A DNA stretch of 64,000 bases from Episyrphus balteatus (lineage: Eukaryota; Arthropoda; Insecta; Diptera; Syrphidae). Under the pieces are notes generated by a model. That model was not told the DNA's origin, ran no database searches, and saw only the letters and a program-made list of their open reading frames with translations. Position numbers and translations under genes: made by a program. Shown here piece by piece: positions 51,735 through 63,740 of this stretch (its first letter is position 1; each line of letters opens with the position of its first letter). Location: the NCBI RefSeq assembly GCF_945859705.1, contig NC_079136.1:118113028-118177027 (forward strand), in the 5' to 3' direction.

Positions 51735-51850
51735 ACGAAATTTTAAAAGCGGGATTTTAAAAAAGCAGGATTTAAAAAACAGCATTTAAAAAAGCGGTAA
51801 ATTAATGGCAGTAATTTAAAAAAACAGGATTATGAAAAACCGAACCCAAC
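51735..51850 (+). repeat. Short decayed minisatellite
   Basis: About six irregular units of 15-20 bases with the pattern AAAAGCGGGATTTTAA (variants GCAGGA, ACAGCA, GCGGTA, ACAGGA). Confidence 0.6.
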
Positions 51851-54800
51851 CCCTTCCTTCTTTGTACCTATCATCTATTTTATAACAAAGTCAATCATGT
51901 TTATTAGATTAAATAAAAATTAAATCCCAAAAAATCCGCCAAAATTGTGAAGTGATATATTTTTCCCAACTTTATAATTCCCTTTAAAATATATTTTTTT
52001 GTATTTTATTTTAAATGAGATGATTTTTAAAAACATTTTTTTCCAAGTAAATATTTTAGGTGCACAGGTTAGCATGACATTTGTGTTTTATTTATTTTAT
52101 GTTCTTATTTTTTTATATTTTATAGATGTACCTATTTATGTTTTGTGAAAACAAATATAGATTTTCGTCTGTGCGAAAATAAATACTTCCAACTATGTAG
52201 ATGAACAAAGGTTGTTAGTTAAAAGCAATCAATATTTTTTTGTCAAATAAATAAAAACCTCGCCATTTCACAAAAACTAACATGTGATAAAAATTGAATT
52301 TGTTTGTATTTCGTCAAAAATAATAAATTTCAAAATTAAGTTGGATACGAAATCCATTTAGGATTGTAAATATATCCACTTTATTCATTGAAATTGATTT
52401 ATTAAAAAAAAATAGCGAATTTTATATTTTGAAATTAATAGCTATTTTTGTTTAATTTATTCCAATACGAAATATAAAAAAAAAAACAAGCAATAATTTT
52501 TTTGTTATGTTTTCGATTTCATTAAATTCAGTTCTGTAAAGTCATCGTGACGGATTGAAATTCTTGGTTTAAACTTATTCACGATACGACATTTTTATTG
52601 CGAGATCAGAGCCGGTTTCAAGACTTTGATATTGTTCCAGAATATGAAATAAATACGTCCAAAACAAAGCTTTCACTTGTTATCAACTTACTGCTAATTT
52701 ATACCTTTGCTATTTTTTAATCTATCTATTAAAATAAAAAGGTATTCTCATTGTCAAAATGGAAATTTTGATGATATCCAAAAAAATTTAAAGAAAAATG
52801 AAGACATTAATTTATTGGTTTGATCAAAAAATGTGGTGATTTATTCAGATTACTTACTTACTTAAGCTAAAAAATTATTGACTTTTGACCCACTACGACT
52901 CATGATTTGGAATATTATTATTTATTATTAGAAATACCATAAAAAAAACATTGCCTAATGAATTATGTTTTTTTTTTATACTAAATCAAGTTTGGTGATC
53001 AGCTCTTTTGTTTTAAATAGACTTTACGTAAAAATTATTTTAAAATTAAAAAAAAAAATTATTTAGTTAATTTTTACATAGAGGACCTCACTTAATAATG
53101 CCATAAGACGATATAAAAATATTATTCAAGATTTCAAAAGTTGTGCACATATAAATTTAAAATAATTTTTGTACTAAAATAAATTAGAATAATATGTATA
53201 CATAATAAATTTCACTCAAATTTTAACACAATATTTTCTTAGCTAACTTATTTAACACAAGTAAACGTATAATTTTTTAAGTAAACTATATTAACTTATA
53301 GAGAACATTTAGTTCCAAATTATTCACGCTCCATTAAATTTAAATTCACCATTTACAAAGGGAAATTTTAAATTTTTTATACGATTTGGAGACTTTACAT
53401 AAAATGGACAGTGAATAAATTGAGGCTTAGTGAAATTGTTTAATATTAAAAAACATATTTAGTAAATTTAAAACGTTTAGACCTAAATTCATTTTGGTGT
53501 GATGTCAATATAATTTATCAGTCAAAAACACAACTCAAAAACGCAGGTCAAGTTGAAGTAAAAAAAAGCACAATAAAATTGAATAAGATAAATTGATATT
53601 CAAGTTTAAATAAAAGTTCTACAATGATAATAATATCCTGCAGCTGACAATCAATTTAGTATGAAAAGACATACTAGAACCCTTATCACAAAAAAAAGAG
53701 ACTAATCCCAAAAACATATCGAAATGTAAAAAACTAAATCTTACATTGGTTATATAACCCACTTACTTTCCCATCCTATTCTAAAAAGAACAAGATAACT
53801 AAACCAAAACGAACAAGATGAAAAATAAAACCCTCACACCTACATACAAAATTTTTTTGTTTACACACATTTTTAGTCTCTGTCACATTACATTGCCATT
53901 TACATTCCAAAATAAAAAAGAAGAAAAAAAAAAAATGGTTTAACCCAGACAAAAAAAAAAGCAAACCAAACAAAAGAAAAAAAAATAAAACTTTAAAAAA
54001 CGAGGTCAAAAAGGGACAACATATTAATATTAAAGAGACAGTGTTACACAAAGGTGATAGATCCTTTTTTTTTTTGTAGTCCATGTTTGTAAATTCAATG
54101 TGTGTGTCCCCAATTCTTTCTTTTTAAAATATAAATGAAAAAAAAAAATCTTTCCATCAACGTTACTGTTTTTGAGTAGAATTTGGGGGAAAGATCCTTT
54201 TTTTTATGTGACAAATAATAATAATTCCCAAAAAAAAAAAAAAACAAAACTCACATCCTTCGACCCATTTATTCTATAGTTTATTGGATGGATTTTTTTG
54301 TTGCTTCTTTCGTTCTGGTTCGTTTGTTCTTTCGTCCTTTTTATTCATAAATGAGCATGTTTGTCGCATCGAACAGATAATAAAGTATCTCCAGAAAAAT
54401 GCTGGGAGGGATGTTCGTTCACGATAGTGAGATGGCGAATGTTGATGATGGCAAACGGGTGTCAGGGTGGGAGAATGTTATATAAAAAAATCCTTTAATA
54501 ATGTCATGATGCATATGTTAAAGTTTTCGAATTGACTGATATTGCTGATTTTGATGATGGAGCAGAATAATAAAAAAAAAAAAAAAAACTAGAATGATGT
54601 GTATAACAACCAACCCCTGCTGCAGGGGTTAATAGTATACTTATATGTGTATACATCCTGTTTTGCTATGATATCAATATTTTTTTTTTTTTTTTATATT
54701 TTTGCTAGGAAATCGTTGGGCGGTTTAGCGGTGGTGGTGATATTTTTTTTTATTGTTCTCATAATAAAATCGAAATGATGTGTATGATGTTTTGATTGTG

Positions 54801-55193
54801 TCAGCGGTATATTTTTTTTTTCTTGAATTTTTGGTTGGGGGTGGATTGTAAAGTTCTTGCTGCTTATGTCTAGCCTGAAGGTATAAAATATAGAGATAAC
54901 ATTTTAGATGGAAGATACATCATTTACTTATTTATCGCCTGATTTTGACTTGACTTCAACAATTTGAAAGTACTCAAAAAAAAAAAAAAATAAATAAATG
55001 AAAGCCATCATTTTCTATCCTGAGGCAAAAACATAAAACATGAAACAGAAATAATATTTCCTTTTTAAAAAGTGTCCTTGGGGTTTTGTGTTATGTCGAT
55101 AAATGGGTTTATCAGCCCTCTGGTGGGTTGTGGGAAAAAAAATAACATATTATTTAATCACCTCATTACCTTTTTTTTTTTGCATTTCTGTAG
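51851..55193. other. AT-rich non-coding DNA
   Basis: There are long A and T runs and no recognised transposon. A GC-rich perfect hairpin lies at 54612-54630. Confidence 0.5.
54612..54630 (+). repeat. GC-rich perfect hairpin
   Basis: AACCCCTGC and GCAGGGGTT are separated by one base. The outer GTATA / TATAC at 54601 and 54636 extends the symmetry. It stands out in A/T-rich DNA, and its function is unknown. Confidence 0.6.
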
Positions 55194-55331
55194 GATGTAG
55201 GTATATTGGAATCAATTTCAAATACCGTCATAAATCAATCAGAAAAAATTTCAAAGGAAGTACCTAAAAAGAGTAAATTTGGTGAAATTCTCCTTATTCG
55301 GATAAAAAGTCTACAACTTGGGGCGATCTCG
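55194..55331 (+). other. Exon-like segment, doubtful
   Basis: A good acceptor (T run, GCATTTCTGTAG) ends at 55193, and a GTAGGT donor starts at 55332. The 138 bases are open in frame 1 (DVGILESISNTVINQSEKIS and onwards), but joining to the phase-1 end of the exon at 14935 uses another frame and stops after about 24 residues. It could be a cryptic or poison exon, an unrelated exon, or chance. Confidence 0.2.
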
Positions 55332-55874
55332 GTAGGTATCTACACCATTTTTAAGTTTTTTTTTAACATAAACAAAATTTTAGATTATGTCAGAAAACAA
55401 AACCTTTAAAATACGCCGCCGGTGCACCGCGGTGTTCCAAAATTTCAATTTTATAAGTATTTCTGAAATTTTTGGCCTAAGTTTTTAAATTAAATGAAAA
55501 AGGTTATGCTAAACAAAAAATTATATTATATTCAGTTAAAGATGATGTTTTCAAATCTTTAAAACATAATTGGAAACCATATAACGGTAAATAATAAATT
55601 TTTACAAACAAAAATAAGTTTGTAAGAAATCTTTCAAAATTGTCCAAAAACTAGCATAAGCATTTTATTGAATATCGAACAGCGCACTTATGTTTAAAAA
55701 AAAAATCTAATCAAACACTTATATTGCCCACCATTTTGGAGCTATTTGAATAAAAGAATTTTGGCGGCTTTTTCGTATTCTCAATGCTTTTATCCCTTCA
55801 GTACCAAATTAAATGACTACCTATTAGTCAAAAAATGGCCGTGCAAATGATTTTTGACGCCAAAAATCACCACA

Positions 55875-57102
55875 ATGTTGCGGTGTTCCGCCCGAGGTGG
55901 TGAGTGTTGCAATGATGTTGCGGGGGTGTTGTGGCCATATACTTACTGGGCTGTGTTGCGGTGGTGTTGCAGGGTGTTTTAAGGACATTGTAGGGATGTT
56001 GCGGGGGTGTTGTGGAGGTGTTGTGGCTGTATTTGCTGTCCTCAAAACGGCTGTGATGTGGTGGTTTTGTGGTGGTGTTGCAGGCGTGTTAAACGTTGTT
56101 GTAGGGGTGTTGTAGGGGTGTTGCGGGATGTTGTGGCGGTGTTGTGGCGGTGTTGTGACTATATTGATAGTCTTCAAAACGGCTGAGTTTCGGTGATTTT
56201 GCGATGGTGTGGCAGGCGTGTTTTACGATGTTGTATGGATGTTGCGGTTTGCGGAGGTGTTGTGGCTGTGTTTTGGCGCTTTGTGTGATGGTGTTTATTG
56301 CAGAGGTGTTGTGGCTATATTGGCAGTCTTCAAAGCGACTGTGTTTCGGCGGTTTTGTTATGGTGTTTCAGGGGTGTTGCAATGTGTTCAAGGGGTGTTG
56401 TGCCGGTGTTGTGTCTATATTGACAGTGTTCAAAACAGCGGAGTTTCGGTGATTTTGCGATGGTGTGGCAAGCGTGTTGTAGGATGTTGTATGGATGTTG
56501 CGGAGGTGTTGTGGCTGTGTTTTGGCGGTTTGTGTGATGGTGTTTATTGCAGAGGTGTTGTGGCTATATTGGCAGTCTTCAAAACGACTGTGTATCGGCG
56601 GTTTTGTGATGGTGTTGCAGGGGTGTTGCAATGTGTTCAAGGGGTGTTGTGCCGGTGTTGTGTCTATATTGGCAGTGTTCAAAACAGCGGAGTTTCGGTG
56701 ATTTTGCGATGGTGTGGCAAGCGGGTTGTAGGATGTTGTATGGATGTTGCGGAGGTGTTGTGGCTGTGTTTTGGCGGTTTGTGTGATGGTGTTTATTGCA
56801 GAGGTGTTGTGGCTATATTGGCAGTCTTCAAAACGGCTGAGTTTCAGCGGTTTTGTGATGGTGTTTCAGGGGTGTTGCCATGTGTTCAAGGGGTGTTGTG
56901 CCGGTGTTGTGTCTATATTGGTAGTGTTCAAAACAGCTGAGTTTCGGTGATTTTGCGATGGTGTGGCAGGCGTGTTGTAGGATGTTGTATGGATGTTGCG
57001 GAGGTGTTGTGGCTGTGTTTTGGTGGTTTGTGTGATGGTGTTTAAGGGGTATTGCAGAGGTGTTGTGGCTATATTGGCAGTCTTCAAAACGACTGTGTTG
57101 CA
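55875..57102 (+). repeat. G-rich minisatellite with 249-bp higher-order unit
   Basis: The plus strand is made of GGTGTTGTGG / GGTGTTGCGG words. A higher-order unit recurs at exact 249-bp spacing (TGGATGTTGC at 56492, 56741 and 56990), with an earlier unit at 56236 carrying a 7-base insertion. The first 300 bases are less regular. As 249 is a multiple of three, long frames stay open on both strands (243 codons on plus); these are artefacts. C is scarce on the plus strand. Confidence 0.92.
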
Positions 57103-60100
57103 TTGCAACGGTCTATAGAATTTAATTTATTTTTTAAATTATCATTATCATTTTTACTAAGATTAGTGGGAGAAAAAAGGTTAGGTGATCTTTTGCCCTG
57201 ACGCCAATGCTGCTTAACAGCGGCGGCAACAGCATGTGTTGAAGTTAATTTTAAGTGTGTTCTTAATCAAAAGACATTGCAAAATGAAAGTGGTTTCAAC
57301 ATTAAATCAAAGCTGACACCAATAATAAAATTAGCATATTTTGCGTTTTCCTCCTTGCTGGTGGCAACATAAACACAATCATTTTTTATTGATTCTTGTT
57401 TAGAGCCACAATGCAATAGAGCTTCATAACATAATGTGAAATAATTTTCAATATTGAAGAATATTTAAAATTCAAATTTACACTTCCTAGACTACGAAAT
57501 AAAAAAAAAATAAATAAAAAAAAAACAGATTCTCTCTCAGTTTACAGTGTCGACGATTTAATGAGTTTTTGGAAAAGTCAAACCTCTTTTAATACTTAAA
57601 ACTTTTGTGATGCATATTTTTTTCAGAATATTGTTCAATTCAATCTAATGACAAGCATTAAAATGAAAATTTATCCAAGCACAATTTTAGAATTCTAGCT
57701 AAAAAAAAAAAAATTTCATCTAAAAATTCTCTAAAATTTGTCTAAACTAAAAATAAAATTCATAAATAGTTCAAACAAAATATTTAATTAATTATTGTGA
57801 ATACATAATCCTTCTTTCATCTCAAAATGGAATTTCAATAAATAAAAAAAAAAAAAACAAATCCTCTTTTACCAATATTTTAAATTAAAAAATCTAGTTC
57901 TTCAATTTATCAATAAAATTGTCATTTGATTTCAAAAATAAATTCCTTTTCTATGAAATATTTTTTTATCTCATAAATATTGTAAAATTGAATAATAATT
58001 ATTTTCATGTAAACAAAATCAATATAGAAATACCTAATTCGAACCGAACATGCAGAAGTTTTGATTTAAAATGACATTAGTTAAAGGCAATTTGATTGTT
58101 TGAAGTACTGAAAGGACAGATATAGACAAATCTTTTCAAGTGAATATTAAAATTCCATACAAATATTGAATTTTGTATATCCAGAAATGGTATAGTACTT
58201 ATGTACAATGGAATTCAAATCAAAAATCAAGGACATGGAATTTTGGGATTTGAATGGATTTTATATTTGCTTTTTGACAACTTGAAACTACCATATTTTA
58301 TGGCTTCTATCGAATATCTAAATTTTTAAATAGAAACAATTTTTGTGTTTACACTAAAAATTTTATTTTAGATATTATTTTAACAAAAAATTATTTTTGT
58401 TAGAATATTCAATTTACCTATATGTATTTTTTTATAGAAAATTTAATTATTTTATTTTAATTAAAAACTTTATTTTTATAGCAAGTTTTAAAAGAACACA
58501 ATAATAAAGTGTTTTCTTTAAGGAACGTTAAAGTAAAAATCTAAAATTCATCTAATCGACCAAAATAAAGGTTGAAATAGCTTCTTAAGTTAAAAATAAA
58601 CACAAAACCCACTAAATCATTAATTAAATATCTTAACATTTCCAGAATTCTCATTTGTTGTTGTTGAACTTAAATTAATGAAAAAAAAAAAAAATACTTA
58701 ATGCCTTCTTTTTCTCTAAAATTTCATACTCATAAGCCCAAGTGAGGTCTTTGCTAACGAGTTTTCTGCGGCCTTAATCCACTAATGACCTTCACTATAA
58801 ATGGTTCAAAATATTTACCGCACAAAACTTTTCATTTTTTTTTTTTATTCTTCTTAAGATTAAAGTTAATTTTTCCCCAGATATAGCGGATACCTATACC
58901 ACGGTCTTGGCATTAAGCCGGGTAATAGCTATAAAATTAAATCTGTCTCACCATCTGCCGCTTTTAGTGTTTTTTTACTTTTCTTTATTTTTTCTAACAA
59001 TAAAAATAAACTTTACATTTTTTTTTGTACGTTTCTTTTCGTTACGCCCGGTTCAATTTGCCGTTTTTATTTTTGTTTCTCAAGGCAGTCAGAGTGAATT
59101 AAATTTCACCAGATATACCCTTACCCCTACTTACCATCAACCAATGGATAAAAAGTCCTTACAGCAATTAGTGTCGTCTAACCGCTTGCATACCGACTGC
59201 AAACTTCGTTGCTTCTTCCTTCGTTCCAGGAGAGTTAGGGGAGAACTCTTGGTGGTAGCCCCTGAAAGTTGCTGTACATAAGCCAATTGCACAATGAAAA
59301 TTGCAAGAGAAAAGAGAGAAAAAAATAGGATAAAACTGCGACGAAAAAAGAATGCGCCTCCCCACCTCAAGAACTCTACACCAAAGCCAAACGTAATAAA
59401 AGTCATTTCTGTAACTTGAGGAGAAAATTAAATAAGAAAGCCCGGCAAATAGTCCTTGGAGCAATAAAAAGTCGTTCCTATTAAAGGTTTCCTAGGCAAA
59501 TTACATTCTATGTGACTGTGACGTGGTGCAGCCGCCCTAACGTAGCCCCAAAAATGAATAAAAAAAAAAAAAAATAAAAAAAAGTAAAACAGAAGTTAAA
59601 GAAGGAATTCATCCATTTTTGTCTTTTGTTTTTTTTTTTTTTTTATTTTGTTGTCTGCTTCTCATGAAAAACTGTGTAAATCGAACAAAGAAAAGGACAT
59701 GGCATTCCACTAGTTATTCAATTTTCCACCAGTCTACTTTTGCTTCCTTTTCTTTTGTTCCTATTTCATTTAGCCTTATCTCATTAAAGTTTGAAGAAGA
59801 AGTCAAGTAAAATGTTTTTTTTTTTTTATTTGTACTTTCTTCATTCATTTTGTAGTTCATGCAATTTGGATTATATTAGTGGAAAAGAAAGTTTTGCAGG
59901 ACCTTTATATCCTTTTTTTTTTGTACGACCCGGATTGATGAGGGGGTTTCACAAACTAGATTCTAAGTGTGATTTACATACAATTGATTATTTTAACGTT
60001 TGTCCTTTTTTGTTTTGCCAGTAATTTTCGTTATTTTTTTTTTTTGTAATGTTAAGTTTAATGGGTAAATTGCGAATCTTCATTAATTTGTAATTCAACA

Positions 60101-60533
60101 AATCACAATATTGAAGCTTAACATAATCCTTTAAGTTTTTTTTCGTGTTGTTTGAAATTTAACTTGTAAATAAGAAATGGAGCAATTTTTAAATTGGACA
60201 TAGAAAAAAAAAAGTAGATTGAATTGGATTGTGTTTAAGGATAAGAAGTAGTCTAGTTCTGTACACTGTTTCTAAGCTATTTAAATTGGCAATTTATTAT
60301 GCATTTTCCTTGGAAGTCAACATTAAGGACAAAACACTAGGTACCTAATTGGTTCTAGAACGCTAGAATAAAAGCAATTCAAGTGAAAAATAGAATTATC
60401 AATGGATGTTTTGTTCTACTAATCCATTTTAAAAGACTGTGAACTGAGTAAAACGTTTTAAGATCGAAGGTCAAATAATTAAGTTTAACTTTTGAATGTA
60501 TGTTATCTATACGAGGCTTTAGGTCGCAAAAAA
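57103..60533. other. Unique non-coding DNA
   Basis: A/T-rich, except that 58731-59530 is more complex and richer in G and C. Frames on both strands of 58907-59464 lack coding signatures. No exon is supported. Confidence 0.5.
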
Positions 60534-62212
60534 GAGGTTGTCTGTAAAGCCGGTTTACGGACGATGATTTTACGTGATAAGATCGTAAAAAAACAGGTTG
60601 TGTGCTTTTAAAATGAGTCAATTGCAGCGTTTTTTTTTATTTCAAACAATCATAATTTACAAGAAAAAGCTAACAAAAATTACCTTTTTTCTTTTCTCAT
60701 TATATTAATTTTTTTATTTTAAAAGCTTACAAAAAAAGTACAAAAAGTATTAAAATAATTTATTAAAAACAATCATTTCTTATGAAAAAAGTGAAAAAAT
60801 CACTTCCATCACCCAAAAATTAATTTTTTTGATAAAACAACCCATAATAAATTTTATACCACCTGAAAGCTTATTGCTTCAGCTCAAAATAATATATCGA
60901 TCATGTCTATTAGGCATCTACAAAAAGAGCTAGAATTTTTTGAAATCGAACAATTTTCATCAAAAAAGCAAAAAATACCTACATATAATTTTATGTTCTC
61001 ACGCTATTGAATCAATTTTTTTTTAGACAACCTATAAAAAATTTTATATCATGTAAAAGCTTATAATTTCACCTTTCATATGACGTTTCAATCTTATTTC
61101 TGCCAACCATGTCGAAATTCCAAACTGAGATTACGGTACTTCCCACACTGGTGGCTGTTCATGATCAACAGATCTCCACACGTGTTTTGAGGTATTTCGC
61201 AAGTTTTTTAATTTAACATTGTGTAGCTAGTAGTAAATGTACAGTTATGTGTGATATACCAAATGAAAGGTAACATCATCAGGATGCTCAATAAAGTTAA
61301 ATCAAATTTGTATTTGCGTTAGATCAAAAGATAGAACCTGTTGAATTATAAAACTTTATTTTACCGTTATCTCAAAATTGTGACTAAAAAATTGATTGAA
61401 ATTGCACAGATATAGTCCTGTCTATTATCTATGTACAATATAAATTTCATTTATTTATCTGTTGAAGAAAAAAAGATAAAAATTAAAAACGGTTAAAAAA
61501 GGTCAGAAAACTTGGAACAAAAAAACTTGTTTTTCCCGTTCTTCGGTCAAAAACCATTTTGAAATACCAACTTTTTGCAGTCATGTTCTATAAGCTTGAG
61601 ATTTTTTGAATGCTACAAAAAAATTAAAACTCACCCAAAAATACCCCAAAATAAGTACGTGTTTTTCAAAAATTCATTTTTCGAAACGCAGAGACTTAAA
61701 AAAAATCCGTATCAGACCCCTAACCTTTTTTTTATTATCTTTCGAATGACGTTTTTCAAATTGTCAAAAAAAAAATTTTACTACCTATAATCACTACTTT
61801 GTCAAAGGTCTACCTCATGCTTTAGTTTTAGAAAACCATTAATGGCTTGGTTGTGAAATTTTTAGAATTTTTTAAATACCATTTTCAGTCTTGCAATAAA
61901 TGTATCTTTTGATTAAAAGAAAATTCAACTCTTTACATTGTTGCGTTTAGAAAATAGCCAATTTTTTGAAATTCTGTCTTACCCCTATTTACCTTATTAA
62001 AAGATGGAATTTTTTAAAATCCTTCAAATGTATTTAACTTTAGGTTATTATCTTTCAAATAAGATATAGAAGATTTTTATATCTCTAATAGTTTATTTTT
62101 AATTGAAATTTTTGCAGCACTGCGAAAGTGCGAGAGTGGAACGGGAGAAAATGGCGTCACTTTTTTGTGGTGGCTGCCATGGTTCATCGATTTATAAGAC
62201 GTTATTACGTCA
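60534..62212 (-). mobile_element. Family B repeat, copy 7 (full length, reverse)
   Basis: It runs from GAGGTTGTCTGTAAAGCCGG to GACGTTATTACGTC and is close to copies 1 and 5. It lacks the family A insert, reading CCTTTTTTTTATTATCTTTCG (reverse) across the site. CAAAAA is present on both sides and may be a target duplication in an A-rich site. Confidence 0.83.
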
Positions 62213-62332
62213 AAAACTGTAGCAAACTTATAATTTTTTTGTATATTGTTAGGATGCCAGAAGTATAAATTATACCTAATATAATGTAAGTGCAACAACA
62301 GTTGCACATAAAGTTGATGAGGAAAAATTATA

Positions 62333-62676
62333 TCACAACAAAAACATTACTGTTAAAAAAGGAGCCAAGTTCTCATATTATGAAATTATGCTGTCACAAA
62401 AAGTACTGAGATGTAAAAGTGTACCAAGTTCTAAAGTTTGGGTTCAAATTCGTATCAATAAAATTTTGATTGTTCTCTTGACAATTTTTCTTTTAATTGC
62501 CGATTTTTAAAGTTATTTCAAAAATTGCCAAGTAAACAATCAAAATTTTATTGATACGAATTTGAACCCAAACTTTAGAACTTGGTACACTTTTACATCT
62601 CAGTACTTTTTGTGACAGCATAATTTCATAATATGAGAACTTGGCTCCTTTTTTAACAGTAATGTTTTTGTTGTGA
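62333..62676. repeat. Perfect 142-bp inverted repeat
   Basis: The bases at 62333-62474 are exactly reverse-complementary to 62535-62676 by direct reading. The 60-base spacer continues the symmetry imperfectly (CTTGACAATTTTT / AAAAATTGCCAAG). The lack of any mismatch implies recent origin or gene conversion. It may be a fold-back transposon or a hairpin-RNA source. No terminal target duplication was seen. Confidence 0.9.
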
Positions 62677-62723
62677 TTTCACTACTTTTTGCAAGGTATG
62701 GCTGTAGAATTGAAAATCTCTAT

Positions 62724-63172
62724 ATTTAATGAAAATTCAGTGAAAATGGGCGGTTGCCACGCCCCCTGGCTGAAATTCTCAAACTTTAAATTTTTTCCTT
62801 TGTATAAACTACCATCTCTACCATTCTACCAAATTTCAAGATTCTACGATAATCAGGAGTGCTCTATTATATTTAATGAAAATTCAGCGGAAATGGGCGG
62901 TTGCCACGCCCCCTGGCTGAAATTCTCAAATTTTAAATTTTTTCCTTTGTATAAACTACCAGCTCTACCATTCTACCAAATTTCAAGTTTCTACGATAAT
63001 CAGAAGTGCTCTATAATATTTGATGATAATTCAGCGGAAATGGGCGGATGCCACGCCCCCTGAATTGAAAATCTCAAATTTTTCCCGTTGTATACACCAC
63101 AAGCCCTATCACCGTGTAAAATTTCAAGTTTCTACGTTAACGGGAAGTTCTCCATAATTTTGATGATCTGTC
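62724..63172 (+). repeat. 147-bp tandem repeat, three units
   Basis: Units start at 62724, 62871 and 63018, exactly 147 apart. Each contains GAAAATTCAG / GATAATTCAG, then GGGCGGTTGCCACGCCCCCT or its GGGCGGATGCC variant. Unit 3 is diverged and runs into the GTGA array. The unit is a multiple of three, so an apparent 124-codon frame is an artefact. Confidence 0.9.
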
Positions 63173-63173
63173 A

Positions 63174-63740
63174 GTGAGTGAGTGAGTGAGTGAGTGAGTG
63201 AGTGAGTGAGTGAGTGAGTGAGTGAGTGAGTGAGTGAGTGAGTGAGTGAGTGAGTGAGTGAGTGAGTGAGTGAGTGAGTGAGTGAGTGAGTGAGTGAGTG
63301 AGTGAGTGAGTGAGTGAGTGAGTGAGTGAGTGAGTGAGTGAGTGAGTGAGTGAGTGAGTGAGTGAGTGAGTGAGTGAGTGAGTGAGTGAGTGAGTGAGTG
63401 AGTGAGTGAGTGAGTGAGTGAGTGAGTGAGTGAGTGAGTGAGTGAGTGAGTGAGTGAGTGAGTGAGTGAGTGAGTGAGTGAGTGAGTGAGTGAGTGAGTG
63501 AGTGAGTGAGTGAGTGAGTGAGTGAGTGAGTGAGTGAGTGAGTGAGTGAGTGAGTGAGTGAGTGAGTGAGTGAGTGAGTGAGTGAGTGAGTGAGTGAGTG
63601 AGTGAGTGAGTGAGTGAGTGAGTGAGTGAGTGAGTGAGTGAGTGAGTGAGTGAGTGAGTGAGTGAGTGAGTGAGTGAGTGAGTGAGTGAGTGAGTGAGTG
63701 AGTGAGTGAGTCAGTCAGTCAGTCAGTCAGTCAGTCAGTT
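63174..63740 (+). repeat. (GTGA)n then (CAGT)n microsatellite
   Basis: About 134 apparently perfect GTGA units (63174-63711) followed by seven CAGT units. The array replaces the point at which a fourth 147-bp unit would begin (CTGTCAGTGAG). Confidence 0.95.

Noticed and set aside
56209..56940. 243-codon open frame
   Set aside because: It lies wholly in the 249-bp minisatellite, whose unit is a multiple of three. Frames are open on both strands, so it is an artefact.
58907..59281. 124-codon frame and opposing minus-strand frames
   Set aside because: Hydrophobic runs come from T-rich DNA, frames overlap on both strands, and no motif or splice signals support coding.
62689..63063. 124-codon frame with repeated 49-residue blocks
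   Set aside because: It follows from the 147-bp tandem repeat. The blocks show no recognised protein family.
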